Shown one piece after another: positions 1-7,376 of a stretch of DNA of 45,018 nucleotides. Source of the DNA: Selenomonas sp. (lineage in GTDB: Bacteria; Bacillota; Negativicutes; Selenomonadales; Selenomonadaceae); the NCBI GenBank assembly GCA_022773585.1, contig JALEZZ010000053.1:1-45018 (forward strand). The letters are read 5' to 3'. The notes under the pieces were generated by a model. The model saw nothing but the letters and a program-made list of their open reading frames with translations, had not been told where the DNA came from and searched no databases. The stretch's first letter is position 1; each line of letters starts with the position of its first letter. A program made the position numbers and the translations under genes.

Positions 1-137
1 TCAACAACAAGATCAAGACGTTGCGCAGGCAGGCCTATGGATATCCTGACGATGAATACTTCTTCTTGAAGCTCATCGACATGAGTCGTCATTGACTCGC
101 TGTGCATCATTCATCCCACAGAAAAAATGATTGAGCC
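1..137 (+). mobile_element. Right end of an ISL3-type insertion sequence (partial)
   Basis: The segment holds the last codons of a transposase followed by a terminal repeat at 115-137 that begins CCCACAG and ends GAGCC. This is the reverse complement, with mismatches, of the element start at 44887 (GGCTTCTCCC..CTGTGGG), so both ends of the window touch related elements in the same orientation. The ISL3 family assignment rests on the C-terminal protein sequence and is from memory. Positions 138-297 hold no gene that I can support. Confidence 0.7.
3..95 (+). CDS. ISL3-type transposase, C-terminal 30 residues (partial)
   Basis: The open frame enters from outside the window and ends at TGA 93-95. 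The tail reads NNKIKTLRRQAYGYPDDEYF and then FLKLIDMSRH. The NNKIK...R.A.GY.DDEYF pattern is typical of the C-terminus of ISL3 (IS204/IS1001/IS1096/IS1165) DDE transposases. Only the tail is visible, so the catalytic residues cannot be checked and the state of the gene is unknown. Confidence 0.7.
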   Translation, partial: NNKIKTLRRQAYGYPDDEYFFLKLIDMSRH

Positions 138-297
138 AAAAATATCGTGACCATGCCTTGTCTGGAAGATGGACAGGGCATCGGGAATGCCACATAACTC
201 CCGATTGGCTGCTCATTTATCGCTTGAATGAAGGCATTCTGACGCTGACGCTTTCCCGAACGGGATCTCATAGCGATTTGTTCTGAAAGGAACGCTC

Positions 298-335
298 GGT
301 TCTGCGGAATTCTCCGCAGGGCCGGGCTTTTTTTC
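298..335 (+). terminator. Intrinsic terminator upstream of the glycyl radical operon
   Basis: A GC-rich hairpin (CTGCGGA-ATTC-TCCGCAG, extended by flanking GG/CC) is followed by a run of seven T. It ends just before the -35 box at 337, so it insulates the operon from transcription entering from the insertion sequence or from a short upstream transcript. The sequence just before it (279-297) recurs at 43316-43333. Confidence 0.75.
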
Positions 336-336
336 G

Positions 337-365
337 TTGACAAAGCGTTCGCCTTGTGCTACATT
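337..365 (+). promoter_or_regulatory. Sigma-70-type promoter of the glycyl radical operon
   Basis: TTGACA (337-342), a 17-bp spacer and TACATT (360-365). Start of transcription is expected near 372, giving a leader of about 55 nt before the ATG at 428. Confidence 0.7.
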
Positions 366-427
366 TATCTCAAGAAACGGAAAGAATCGTGAAAACACGA
401 AAAGATACGAAATCGAGGGGAGAGAGT

Positions 428-2884
428 ATGATGAACGAGGCGGGAAAAACGGCAGTGCTTTCAGCGAAGGCCATCGACGGGCTGGCGATGCCAGAGCGCA
501 TCGGGCGGCTGCGGGATGCGATGCTGGCGGAGCCGCGGTTTGTGTCGATCGAGCAGGCGCGGATCGTGACGCGCGTCTATCAGGAGCATGCGGGTGAGCC
601 GCGCATCCTCGTGCGGGCGCAGGCGCTGGCGGCGGCACTCCGGGAGATGGCCATCCGCGTGACGCCGGGCGAGCTCATCGTGGGCAACCGGACGCCGGGC
701 GTGCGCGCGGGCGTCGTGTTCCCCGAGAGCGGCAGCCGCTGGGTCGACCGCGAGTTCGAGGATCTGCCGACGCGGCCGCAGGATCGGTTTGGTGTGCATG
801 AGGATGACATCCGCGAGTTTCGCAACGAGATTCTGCCGTACTGGGAGGGGCGTTCGCTCGAGGATGTGCTGCGGAGCCGTGCGGGCAAGGAGATTGACGC
901 CATCGCGCGCGTCGTGAAGATCAATCAGAAGGATCACGCGCAGGGCCATATCTGCCCGGACTGCCGCCGCTGGCTCGCAAAGGGCCCGGCCGGTTTGCGG
1001 GCGGAGGCCGAGGAAAAGGCCGCGCAGGCGACAGGTGACGCGAAGAATTTCTATACGGCGGTCGCCATTGTGATGGCGGGCGTGCAGGATTTCATGCGCC
1101 GCTATGCAGGCCGCCTGCGGACGATGGCGAAAGCGGCGGAGACGTTTCGTGCGGTCGGTTTGGAGGGGCATCGGAAAGAGGCGCTCGCGGTGTCTGCTCC
1201 GATGCCGCCGAACCGCGAAGAGCTGCTTTCCTGTGCGCGCATCTGCGCTGATCTCGCCGAGCGTCCGGCGGAGAGTTTTCACGAGGCGGTGCAGGCGCTC
1301 TGGTTCCTGTTCGTGGTGCTGCAGATGGAGTCGAATGCGTCGTCGTTCTCGCCGGGCCGGCTCGATGAAATCCTCGCGCCGTACTATGAGCGGAGCCGCG
1401 AGGCGGGCATGACGCAGGCGCAGGCACTCGAAATCCTTGAATGCCTCTTTTTGAAGTTCAACCAGATCGTGTACCTGCGGAACCGCGGCAGTGCAAAGTA
1501 TTTCGCGGGTTTCCCAATCGGCTTCAATGTGGCGGTCGGCGGCGTCGATGCGGACGGGCGCGACTATGTCAATGATGTTTCGTTCCTCTGCCTGCAGGCG
1601 CAGGCGCACCTCGGCCTGCCGCAGCCGAATCTGTCCGTGCGGCTCCATCCAGGCACGGGCGACGCTCTGCTCAAAAAAGCCATCCGTGTCGTCGCGAAGG
1701 GGAGCGGCATGCCGCAGTTCTTCAATGACAAGGCGGTGATTCCGGCTTTCGAGGAGCTCGGTTTCGGCACGCAGGAGGCGCGCGACTACGCCATCGTGGG
1801 CTGTGTGGAGCTCACGACGCAGGGCAACAATCTCGGCTGGAGCGACGCGGCGATGTTCAATCTCTGCAAGGCGCTCGAGCTCGCTTTGAACGGCGGCAAA
1901 GACCTCATCACGGGCGAGCAGGTTTCGCCGGATTTCGGAGACCTCACGACGTACGAGACGTTTGAGGGCCTCGAGCAGGCGCTCGCGAAGGAAATCGATT
2001 TTTTCATGGAGCGCATGATCACGGCGTGCGCCGAGGTCGAGCGCGCGCACATCGAGCTGCTGCCGACGCCGTTCCTTTCCGCCGTCATCGACGGCTGCAT
2101 GGAAAAGGGCGTCGATGTGACGGCGGGCGGTGCCGAGCACAATCTCTCAGGCATCCAGATGATCCAGGTTGCGAATCTCGCCGACAGCCTCGCGGCGCTC
2201 AAGGCACTCGTCTATGACGAAGAATTTGTTCCACGTGGAACATTCCTCGATGCGCTGCGGAAAAACTACGACGGCTACGAGCTCTTGCACACGCGCATCC
2301 TGAACAAGGTGCCGAAATATGGCAACGATGTCGACTGGGTCGATGCGCTCGGCGTGAAGTGGGCGCGCTATTTCCGCAAGGCCATCAGCAAATATCGCAA
2401 TTATCGCGGCGGGCCGTTCCACACGGGCATGTACACGGTTTCGGCGCATGTGCCGATGGGCGCGAATGTCGGCGCGAGCCCGGATGGCCGCAAATCGGGC
2501 CAGCCGCTCGCCGATGGCGGCATGTCGCCGGTCTATGGCCGCGACGAGGGCGGGCCGACGGCCGTGCTGAAATCCGTCTCGAAGCTTGACAAGGAGCTCA
2601 CGACGAACGGCGGGCTCCTCAACATGAAGTTCCTGCCGGAATTTTTCAGGGCGGAGACGGGCGTTGACAAGTTCGCGCAGTTCCTGCGCACGTTCGTCGA
2701 TCTCGAGATTCCGCACATCCAGTTCAACGTCGTGCGCCGCGAAGACCTGCTCGATGCCAAGGCGCATCCCGAAAACCACCGCAGCCTGACCGTGCGCGTG
2801 GCGGGGTACACGGCGTACTTCACCGAGCTCGCGGAGGACTTGCAGGACGAAATCATTGCAAGGACGAGCTATGCAGGAGTATGA
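428..2884 (+). CDS. Glycyl radical enzyme, PFL2/glycerol-dehydratase-like group
   Basis: An 818-residue cytosolic enzyme of the pyruvate formate-lyase superfamily. The catalytic cysteine lies in GCVE (Cys459) and the glycyl radical site in VRVAGYTAYF (Gly793) close to the C-terminus, as in all members. The GCVE motif places it with the dehydratase and C-O or C-N lyase branches rather than true pyruvate formate-lyase. It is followed by its activase and by a fructose-6-phosphate aldolase-like gene, the same trio as E. coli ybiW-ybiY-fsaA and pflD-pflC-fsaB. From memory, that trio has been linked to ring opening of 1,5-anhydrohexitol 6-phosphates followed by aldol cleavage; applying this here is inference. 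The ATG at 428 (or 431) follows an AGGGGAGAGAG ribosome binding site; an upstream in-frame ATG at 356 lies inside the promoter region and is rejected. A parS-like 16-mer lies inside the gene at 2227. Confidence 0.88.
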   Translation: MMNEAGKTAVLSAKAIDGLAMPERIGRLRDAMLAEPRFVSIEQARIVTRVYQEHAGEPRILVRAQALAAALREMAIRVTPGELIVGNRTPGVRAGVVFPESGSRWVDREFEDLPTRPQDRFGVHEDDIREFRNEILPYWEGRSLEDVLRSRAGKEIDAIARVVKINQKDHAQGHICPDCRRWLAKGPAGLRAEAEEKAAQATGDAKNFYTAVAIVMAGVQDFMRRYAGRLRTMAKAAETFRAVGLEGHRKEALAVSAPMPPNREELLSCARICADLAERPAESFHEAVQALWFLFVVLQMESNASSFSPGRLDEILAPYYERSREAGMTQAQALEILECLFLKFNQIVYLRNRGSAKYFAGFPIGFNVAVGGVDADGRDYVNDVSFLCLQAQAHLGLPQPNLSVRLHPGTGDALLKKAIRVVAKGSGMPQFFNDKAVIPAFEELGFGTQEARDYAIVGCVELTTQGNNLGWSDAAMFNLCKALELALNGGKDLITGEQVSPDFGDLTTYETFEGLEQALAKEIDFFMERMITACAEVERAHIELLPTPFLSAVIDGCMEKGVDVTAGGAEHNLSGIQMIQVANLADSLAALKALVYDEEFVPRGTFLDALRKNYDGYELLHTRILNKVPKYGNDVDWVDALGVKWARYFRKAISKYRNYRGGPFHTGMYTVSAHVPMGANVGASPDGRKSGQPLADGGMSPVYGRDEGGPTAVLKSVSKLDKELTTNGGLLNMKFLPEFFRAETGVDKFAQFLRTFVDLEIPHIQFNVVRREDLLDAKAHPENHRSLTVRVAGYTAYFTELAEDLQDEIIARTSYAGV
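2227..2242. other. parS-like site inside the glycyl radical gene
   Basis: TGTTCCACGTGGAACA is a perfect 16-bp palindrome matching the ParB/Spo0J recognition site family (consensus TGTTTCACGTGAAACA; the CC/GG variant is known in several phyla). Here it encodes FVPRGT, so it could be coincidental, but the identical 16-mer recurs at 10502 and a near match lies at 19365. Confidence 0.6.
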
Positions 2885-2894
2885 AGGAAAGAAA

Positions 2895-4130
2895 ATGATA
2901 TCGCACCCGCGGGAGAAGGTATCGTGCTTGCAGGCATGTCATGCAGGGGACGCCCCCAGTCGCCTGTCGGCGCCAGCCCCCTCTGGGAAGGGGCCTGAAA
3001 ATTTGAAGCTCCCCTCTCAGAGGCGTAAAACCTCCAGTGGAGGTTTTACGGGGCCGCAAAGTATTCTAAATTCTTCAGCCCCCCTCTCAGAGGGGGGAGG
3101 GCCGCGAAGCGGCAGGGGGAGTGTCGGAGGTAGGAATAACCATGTAAATCGATTGCATTCTGCGAAGGCAGAGCAAGGCACGATTTTTGATGTTAGAAGA
3201 TTTTCTACGCATGATGGCGCGGGTATCCGAACGACCGTCTTCTTCAAAGGCTGTCCGCTCCAGTGCAAGTGGTGCCACAATCCCGAGGGGATTGCAGCGG
3301 CGCGGCGTCCGCTCTTTTTCGAGAAGCGCTGCATCGGCTGCCAGCTCTGCGAGACGGCTGCGCGGGCGGCGGGAGAGCTCGTAGGAGCAGAACGAAGGTC
3401 GGAGGGGGATGTCCTCGTCCGCAGCATCCCGTACCGCGCCGGGGATGCGGAAAATACCACGCTCTGGGAACGCATCATCGAGACCTGTCCCTCGGGCGCG
3501 CTGGCGTGGGATTCGCGCACGGTCACGAGCGCGGCGCTCGCCGACGAGCTTTTGCGCGACCTGCCATTCTTCCGTCATGGCGGCGGCGTCACGCTTTCGG
3601 GCGGCGAGCCGCTCCTGCAGCCGGCATTCGCGGCGGACGTCCTCGCGCGCGCACAGGCGGCGGGTGTCCATACGGCCATCGAGACGGCGCTCGCCGTGCC
3701 GGAGGCGAACCTCCGCATCGTCCTGCCGCATCTCGACCATGTCTTTGCCGACTGCAAGATCTTTGACCGCACGGCGCATATCGCCGCGACGGGCGTGCCG
3801 AATGACATCATCCTCGCGAACTTGCGGATGCTCCTGCGCGGCGCACGGACGGCAGATTTCCCGACCGTCACGATCCGCACGCCGCTGATTCCGCAGTTCA
3901 CGGCGACGGACGGCAACATCGCGGCCATCGCCCGCTTCCTCGCGAGCGAGAATCCCGCCATCCACTACGAACTTCTCAACTACAATCCCCTCGCCGCCGC
4001 GAAATACCATCTCGTCGGGCGTGCGTATTGCTTTGACGAGAATCCGCAGAAATATACAAAAGAAGAAATGCATCATTTTGTTGCGATTGCCCAAAATGCA
4101 GGCCTGTCGAATGTTACAGTCGATGAATAA
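2895..4130 (+). CDS. Glycyl radical enzyme activase (radical SAM, PflA-like), uncertain start
   Basis: Installs the glycyl radical on the upstream enzyme using S-adenosylmethionine and a [4Fe-4S] cluster. The core begins around GTIFDVRRFSTHDGAGIRTT and carries the radical SAM triad CPLQCKWC; a ferredoxin-like insert follows (CIGCQLC, then CPSGAL about 60 residues on), and GGVTLSGGEPLLQ is the conserved GGE region. Only about one extra cluster's worth of cysteines is visible, fewer than in two-cluster relatives. The start is unclear. ATG 2895 has a good AAGGA site but would translate the palindromic repeats as an 80-residue extension. ATG 3142 has a GGAGG/AGGA site but is followed immediately by TAA in its own frame; one added base after ATG would put it in frame with the core. 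TTG 3153 lacks a properly spaced site. Confidence 0.82.
   Translation: MISHPREKVSCLQACHAGDAPSRLSAPAPSGKGPENLKLPSQRRKTSSGGFTGPQSILNSSAPLSEGGGPRSGRGSVGGRNNHVNRLHSAKAEQGTIFDVRRFSTHDGAGIRTTVFFKGCPLQCKWCHNPEGIAAARRPLFFEKRCIGCQLCETAARAAGELVGAERRSEGDVLVRSIPYRAGDAENTTLWERIIETCPSGALAWDSRTVTSAALADELLRDLPFFRHGGGVTLSGGEPLLQPAFAADVLARAQAAGVHTAIETALAVPEANLRIVLPHLDHVFADCKIFDRTAHIAATGVPNDIILANLRMLLRGARTADFPTVTIRTPLIPQFTATDGNIAAIARFLASENPAIHYELLNYNPLAAAKYHLVGRAYCFDENPQKYTKEEMHHFVAIAQNAGLSNVTVDE
2952..3126. repeat. Intergenic palindromic repeat cluster (REP-like)
   Basis: Consecutive hairpins: GCCCCCTCT/GGGAAGGGGC near 2975, a perfect 13-bp stem at 3024-3050 (CGTAAAACCTCCA and its complement), CCCCCCTCT/AGAGGGGGG near 3079-3098 and CCGCGAAGCGG near 3102. 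This style of repeat is common between genes in Firmicutes genomes. It lies between the glycyl radical enzyme and its activase and stays open in the activase reading frame, so it either separates the activase from its ancestral start signals or is translated. Confidence 0.7.
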
Positions 4131-4138
4131 GTTTTGAC

Positions 4139-4200
4139 CTGCCTTCGACACCCGCTCCGCCTCGCATTCGCTCGGCACCTCTCCCTGAGGGAGAGGCTTC
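4139..4200. repeat. Intergenic palindromic repeat
   Basis: Contains CCTCTCCCTGAGGGAGAGG (4178-4196), a hairpin of the same Firmicutes intergenic repeat style as 2952-3126 and 10405-10455. It sits between the activase and the aldolase gene. Confidence 0.55.
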
Positions 4201-4257
4201 TCAAAAAGGAACGTTCATCTATCGAAAATCTTGACTTTGAAAGGAGCCTGTTTTTTC

Positions 4258-4944
4258 ATGAAAATCCTCATTGACGACGCGAACATCGACGCCATCAAAG
4301 CCCTCTATCCTGTCTATCCCATCGACGGCGTGACGACGAATCCGTCCATCCTCGCGAAGAGCGGGCGCCAGCCGTATGATGTGCTGCGCGAGATCCGCGC
4401 GTTCATCGGCGCGGAGGCGGAGCTCCATGTGCAGGTCGTCGGCCGAACGGCGGACGCGATGCTCGAGGACGCTCTCCGCATCCATAAAGAGCTCGGCGCG
4501 CAGACGTATACGAAGATTCCCGTGAATCCGGCGGGCCTTGAAGCCATCCAGAGACTTCGCAAAGCGCAGCCGGACGCCCATATCACGGCGACGGCCATCT
4601 ACACGCCGATGCAGGCCTTCCTCGCGGCAAAAGCGGGCGCAGACTATGCGGCGCCCTACATCAACCGCATCGACAACCTCGGCGCGGACGGCATCGCTAC
4701 GGCGAAAGTCATCCAGGACATGTTCACGAAAAACGGCCTTCCCTGCGAAATCCTCGCCGCGAGCTTCAAGAACTCGCAGCAGGTGCAGGCGCTCGCACAG
4801 TACGGCGTCGGCGCCGCGACCATCGCGCCAGCCGTCATCGAGGGACTCGTGAAGAACGCCGCCGTCGCCGCGGCCATCGACGACTTCACGCGCGACTTCG
4901 AAAGCCTCTGCGGCAAGGGCGTCACGATGAAAGACGCGAAGTAA
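4258..4944 (+). CDS. fsa: Fructose-6-phosphate aldolase / transaldolase-like protein
   Basis: A 228-residue class I aldolase of the FSA/TalC subfamily of small transaldolases. The Schiff-base lysine is in YTKIPVN (Lys86, matching Lys85 of E. coli FsaA), with DGVTTNPSIL near the N-terminus and TATAIYTPMQA and AAPYINRIDN further on as family motifs. The short length separates it from classical 300-residue transaldolases. It is the third gene of the glycyl radical cluster, so its likely role is to cleave a ketose phosphate made by the radical enzyme (inference). The ATG at 4258 follows AAAGGAG with a rather long 13-nt spacing; an earlier in-frame TTG-type start is weaker. A palindromic repeat separates it from the activase, so co-transcription is likely but not shown. 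Confidence 0.88.
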   Translation: MKILIDDANIDAIKALYPVYPIDGVTTNPSILAKSGRQPYDVLREIRAFIGAEAELHVQVVGRTADAMLEDALRIHKELGAQTYTKIPVNPAGLEAIQRLRKAQPDAHITATAIYTPMQAFLAAKAGADYAAPYINRIDNLGADGIATAKVIQDMFTKNGLPCEILAASFKNSQQVQALAQYGVGAATIAPAVIEGLVKNAAVAAAIDDFTRDFESLCGKGVTMKDAK

Positions 4945-5065
4945 GCGATTTTGACGCCCGAAAACCGCAGTGCTGGAACAAGACATAGAAAAATGCCAGC
5001 GCATGTGCTATACTTTTTCGTAAGAGCAGCTGACATCAGCTCTCCCCCAAGGGGAGGTGGATGCC

Positions 5066-5143
5066 ATGACCACTTATGAAAAGTTAGCGCTTGCGCTGGC
5101 ATTTCTGCAAGTCGTGATTGGCATTCTGCAGCTTCTGAAGTAG
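5066..5143 (+). CDS. Small hydrophobic type I toxin (holin-like/TxpA-like family)
   Basis: A 25-residue peptide beginning MTTYEKLALALAFLQVV and ending ILQLLK, with a short polar N-terminus and a single membrane segment. The M.TYE.L...L.F start is characteristic of the 'putative holin-like toxin' family of Firmicutes type I toxin-antitoxin loci. It has a strong GGGGAGGTGG site upstream. A near-consensus promoter on the opposite strand at 5285-5313 would make an antisense RNA across the 3' part of this message, which is the expected antitoxin. A deleted copy of the same locus lies at 11331-11573. Confidence 0.75.
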   Translation: MTTYEKLALALAFLQVVIGILQLLK

Positions 5144-5278
5144 TTCCAGCTACGAATGAAGCGAAGAAGCCAATCTGGAAGAGGTGATGCTGACCCTGTG
5201 TCGAACCGGGAGCCCCTTCTCGTCTCAAAAGATTTATGAAGGGCGAGCTGATGGTGCCAGACACCAGCTGCTCTTGCT
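5144..5278 (-). ncRNA. Predicted antisense antitoxin RNA
   Basis: From the minus promoter at 5285-5313 the RNA would start near 5278 and run left into the toxin message. Its 5' end can form a stem (GAGC..GGTG / CACC..GCTC, about 5248-5277). This segment is well conserved in the partner locus at 11400-11540 although the toxin there is destroyed, which supports an RNA function. The 3' end is not defined by a clear terminator and may reach into the toxin frame. Confidence 0.6.
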
Positions 5279-5284
5279 GCTTTC

Positions 5285-5313
5285 ATTATACCATTTCAGG
5301 TGGGCACTGACAA
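5285..5313 (-). promoter_or_regulatory. Antisense promoter of the type I antitoxin
   Basis: Read on the minus strand: TTGTCA (5313-5308), a 17-bp spacer and TATAAT (5290-5285). It points towards the toxin gene. Confidence 0.75.
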
Positions 5314-5343
5314 GAAAAAGCGGTGCACGGAAAGGAGTCTTTC

Positions 5344-6328
5344 ATGGCAGGAATACTGGCAAAGCAGGCGCGGCCGACGCCCGGCGTGCGCGAGCAGTGG
5401 GCCGTGCGGGCCGTATTCTTCATCGGCGGGTTCGGGTCGGCGTCGTGGGCGCCCCTGGTGCCGTATCTCAAAGCGCGGCTGGCCATCGGCGAGGACGTGC
5501 TCGGCATGCTGCTGCTCTGCGTCGGCATCGGGTCGCTCGTGACGATGCCGCTTTCGGGCGCGGCGGCGGAGCGGTTCGGCTGCCGCCGCGTGCTGGCGGT
5601 AGCTTGCATAGCGTTCTCCCTGATTCTGCTCAGTCTTTCCGTCGTTGATGCACTGCCCGTGGCGGCCGGGCTGCTGCTGGTCTTTGGCGCGTTCATGGGG
5701 TGCATCGACACGACGATCAACATCGATGCCGTCATGGTCGAGCAGGCGGCCGGGCGGCGGACAGATCATCGCCATCCCGCGCGGCATCGTCGCGTTCATC
5801 GGCGTCATCGCGGCCATCGCGTTCCTCGTCGAGGGCGCGGTCATGGACTGGGGCGGCGTGTTCCTGACGACGGTGCGCGGCATGGATCTCGCGCTCGCGG
5901 GCACGGGCTTCACGATTTTCTCAGCGGCGATGCTCATCATGCGCCTGACGGGCGATGCGCTCGTCAGCCGCCTCGGGCAGAAAGTCATCGTGCTCGGCGG
6001 CGCGGCCATCGCGGCGGTAGGCTTCTTCCTGCTGATTTACGCGCCGAATCTGCCGCTTCTCTACGCGGGTTTCTTCGCCATCGGCGTCGGCAGCGCGAAC
6101 GTCGTGCCGGTCTTCTACAGCCTGCTCGGCCGCCAGGACGCGATGCCGCTTTCGACGGCGGTGCCTGCCGTCTCGACGCTCGGCTACCTCGGCGTCCTCA
6201 TGGGCCCGGCCGCCATCGGCTTCCTCGCCCACGCCATCGGCCTCGAGAACGCATTCTTCTTCCTCGCGATGCTCGTCGTGCTGGAGATGGCGATTGCGGG
6301 GTACGTGTATCGGACGATGCGGGTGTAA
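5344..6328 (+). pseudogene. MFS transporter (YbjJ-like), broken by internal deletion and frameshift
   Basis: The N-terminal half (from ATG 5344, AAAGGAG site) encodes four to five membrane segments and runs in frame to about 5760. The C-terminal half continues in another frame from about 5760 to the TAA at 6326-6328 with clear MFS segments (for example VIVLGGAAIAAVGFFLLIY). Together they give about 330 residues against about 400 for the family, so about 70 residues around segments 5-6 are missing as well as the frame being shifted. A single-base error cannot explain this; it is a decaying gene. The substrate is unknown; the relationship to YbjJ-type transporters is tentative. Confidence 0.75.
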
Positions 6329-6344
6329 TTCGGATCTCTACTTA

Positions 6345-6380
6345 AAAAGCCGGCCTCTTGATTGCAAGAGACCGGCTTTT
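6345..6380 (+). terminator. Bidirectional-looking terminator after the MFS pseudogene
   Basis: Hairpin AAAAGCCGG-CTCTTG / CAAGAG-CCGGCTTTT with an ATTG loop region. The -35 box of the next promoter (6362) lies inside it. Confidence 0.75.
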
Positions 6381-6390
6381 CTGCTACAAT
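6362..6390 (+). promoter_or_regulatory. Promoter of the 21-residue peptide gene
   Basis: TTGCAA (6362-6367), 17-bp spacer, TACAAT (6385-6390). Transcription would begin near 6397 and end at the terminator at 6512-6551. Confidence 0.6.
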
Positions 6391-6445
6391 GAAAGAAGCA
6401 TCGCTTGGCGGTAATCCGTGCCCTCAGAAGTGAGGTGCTAGGCCT

Positions 6446-6511
6446 ATGAACGAGACGAATTTGACGCTTTTGCTGATTCTTCTCATCATCATAGCAACCG
6501 AAAAACGCTGA
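6446..6511 (+). CDS. Small hydrophobic peptide, candidate type I toxin
   Basis: ATG 6446 is preceded by GAGGTG at an 8-nt spacing and opens a 21-residue frame, MNETNLTLLLILL then IIIATEKR. It has a polar start, one membrane segment and a basic tail. The unit has its own promoter and terminator and so forms a transcript of about 150 nt. A good minus-strand promoter at 6603-6631 points at it and would make an antisense RNA over the terminator and coding region. This is the same architecture as the locus at 5066, but the peptide is unrelated in sequence. I do not recognise the peptide family; a small regulatory membrane protein is the alternative. Confidence 0.6.
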   Translation: MNETNLTLLLILLIIIATEKR

Positions 6512-6551
6512 CCGCCTTTACAGCTGACACCTGAAAGAGGCGGCTTTTTGT
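6512..6551 (+). terminator. Terminator of the 21-residue peptide unit
   Basis: CCGCCTTT (6513 on) pairs with AAGAGGCGG and is followed by CTTTTTG. Confidence 0.65.
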
Positions 6552-6602
6552 AAGTGGACTCTGTGAGGGCGCCGCTGAGCGATGCTCTCACTATCTATGT
6601 GT

Positions 6603-6631
6603 ATTATACGATATTTTTTCATTCGATGCAA
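6603..6631 (-). promoter_or_regulatory. Antisense promoter facing the 21-residue peptide gene
   Basis: On the minus strand: TTGCAT (6631-6626), 17-bp spacer, TATAAT (6608-6603). An RNA starting near 6596 would run left through the terminator and into the peptide gene. No protein-coding gene lies downstream on that strand, so an antisense RNA is the simplest product. Confidence 0.6.
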
Positions 6632-6655
6632 GGATTTTGAAAGGGCGTGACCGGC

Positions 6656-6685
6656 ATGGAAAAGCGGCTCGCGGTGTCCGCATGA
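6656..6685 (+). CDS. Nine-codon leader peptide coupled to the DUF2325-type gene
   Basis: ATG 6656 follows GAAAGGG at 8 nt and encodes MEKRLAVSA. Its TGA overlaps the ATG of the next gene (ATGA at 6682), which itself has no good ribosome binding site. The arrangement suggests translational coupling. It could also be the relic of an N-terminus lost to a frameshift. Confidence 0.4.
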   Translation: MEKRLAVSA

Positions 6686-7248
6686 AGGCGCGGGAACGCC
6701 AGGCTTCGGCTGCGCGGATGGAGGAGCTCATCGCGCGGCTCGCGGCGGAACGGGAGGAAAACGAGCGCCTGCGCGCGGAGCGCAACGAGGCCATCCGAAA
6801 GACCATCGAGCTCCGCGCCGAGGTCGATGATCTGCGCGAGGAACTCCGGCTCTGGCAGCGGGGCAGGCGGCAGCCGGACGAGGAGGATGCGGATGGCACA
6901 GAGGGCGGCGAAAACGGCAAGGCCATATCTGCTGACAGCGCACCGCCGGAAGATGCATCGGTCTCCGACCCGCTGGCCGCGCTCGCCATCTTCGTCGTCG
7001 GCGGCTCGGTAGCGTGGCAGCGAAAGGCAGCCGAGCGCTTTCCCTACATGCGCTTCGTCGGCAACGAAAAGAACTTCGATGATGCACCGCTCCACGCGGC
7101 TGACGTCCTCGTCATCAATACGAACGCCGTCTCTCATGCCGCGACGGAAAAGGCCAAGCGCGCCGCGAAGGGCGCCGTCCTCGTGCTGACGAGCACGAAC
7201 AACCTCGACATCGTGCATCAGAAAATCTGCGGGGAGATTCTTGGGTGA
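6682..7248 (+). CDS. DUF2325-type protein with N-terminal coiled coil
   Basis: A 188-residue protein. Residues 1-60 form a charged coiled coil rich in E, R and A. An acidic linker follows, and then a C-terminal domain (about 95-188) with IFVVGGSVAWQRK, a central segment ending FVGNEKNF, and ADVLVINTNAVSHA, the pattern of DUF2325 proteins. The function of that family is not known to me; the fold looks like a small Rossmann-like domain. A TTG at 6637 gives a longer alternative without a ribosome binding site. Confidence 0.6.
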   Translation: MKARERQASAARMEELIARLAAEREENERLRAERNEAIRKTIELRAEVDDLREELRLWQRGRRQPDEEDADGTEGGENGKAISADSAPPEDASVSDPLAALAIFVVGGSVAWQRKAAERFPYMRFVGNEKNFDDAPLHAADVLVINTNAVSHAATEKAKRAAKGAVLVLTSTNNLDIVHQKICGEILG

Positions 7249-7318
7249 TTTTTATCTCTGCGCGCTATACTGACAAAAATTGCATCTGGCTGTGTAGGAG
7301 CCAGTCATCTCGTATGAC

Positions 7319-7354
7319 AAAATCGACATCCCCGTGTGGGAGTGTCGATTTTTT
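7319..7354 (+). terminator. Terminator after the DUF2325-type gene
   Basis: AAAATCGACA pairs with TGTCGATTTT around the loop TCCCCGTGTGGGAG, and T continues to 7354. It lies 23 nt before the next start codon. Confidence 0.7.
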
Positions 7355-7376
7355 CGTTTTTGAGTGGAGGAGTTTC

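Noticed and set aside
461..2140. Long open frame on the minus strand opposite the glycyl radical gene
   Set aside because: Arginine-rich, low-complexity shadow of a GC-rich gene with no start signals or domains; the plus-strand gene has all family motifs.
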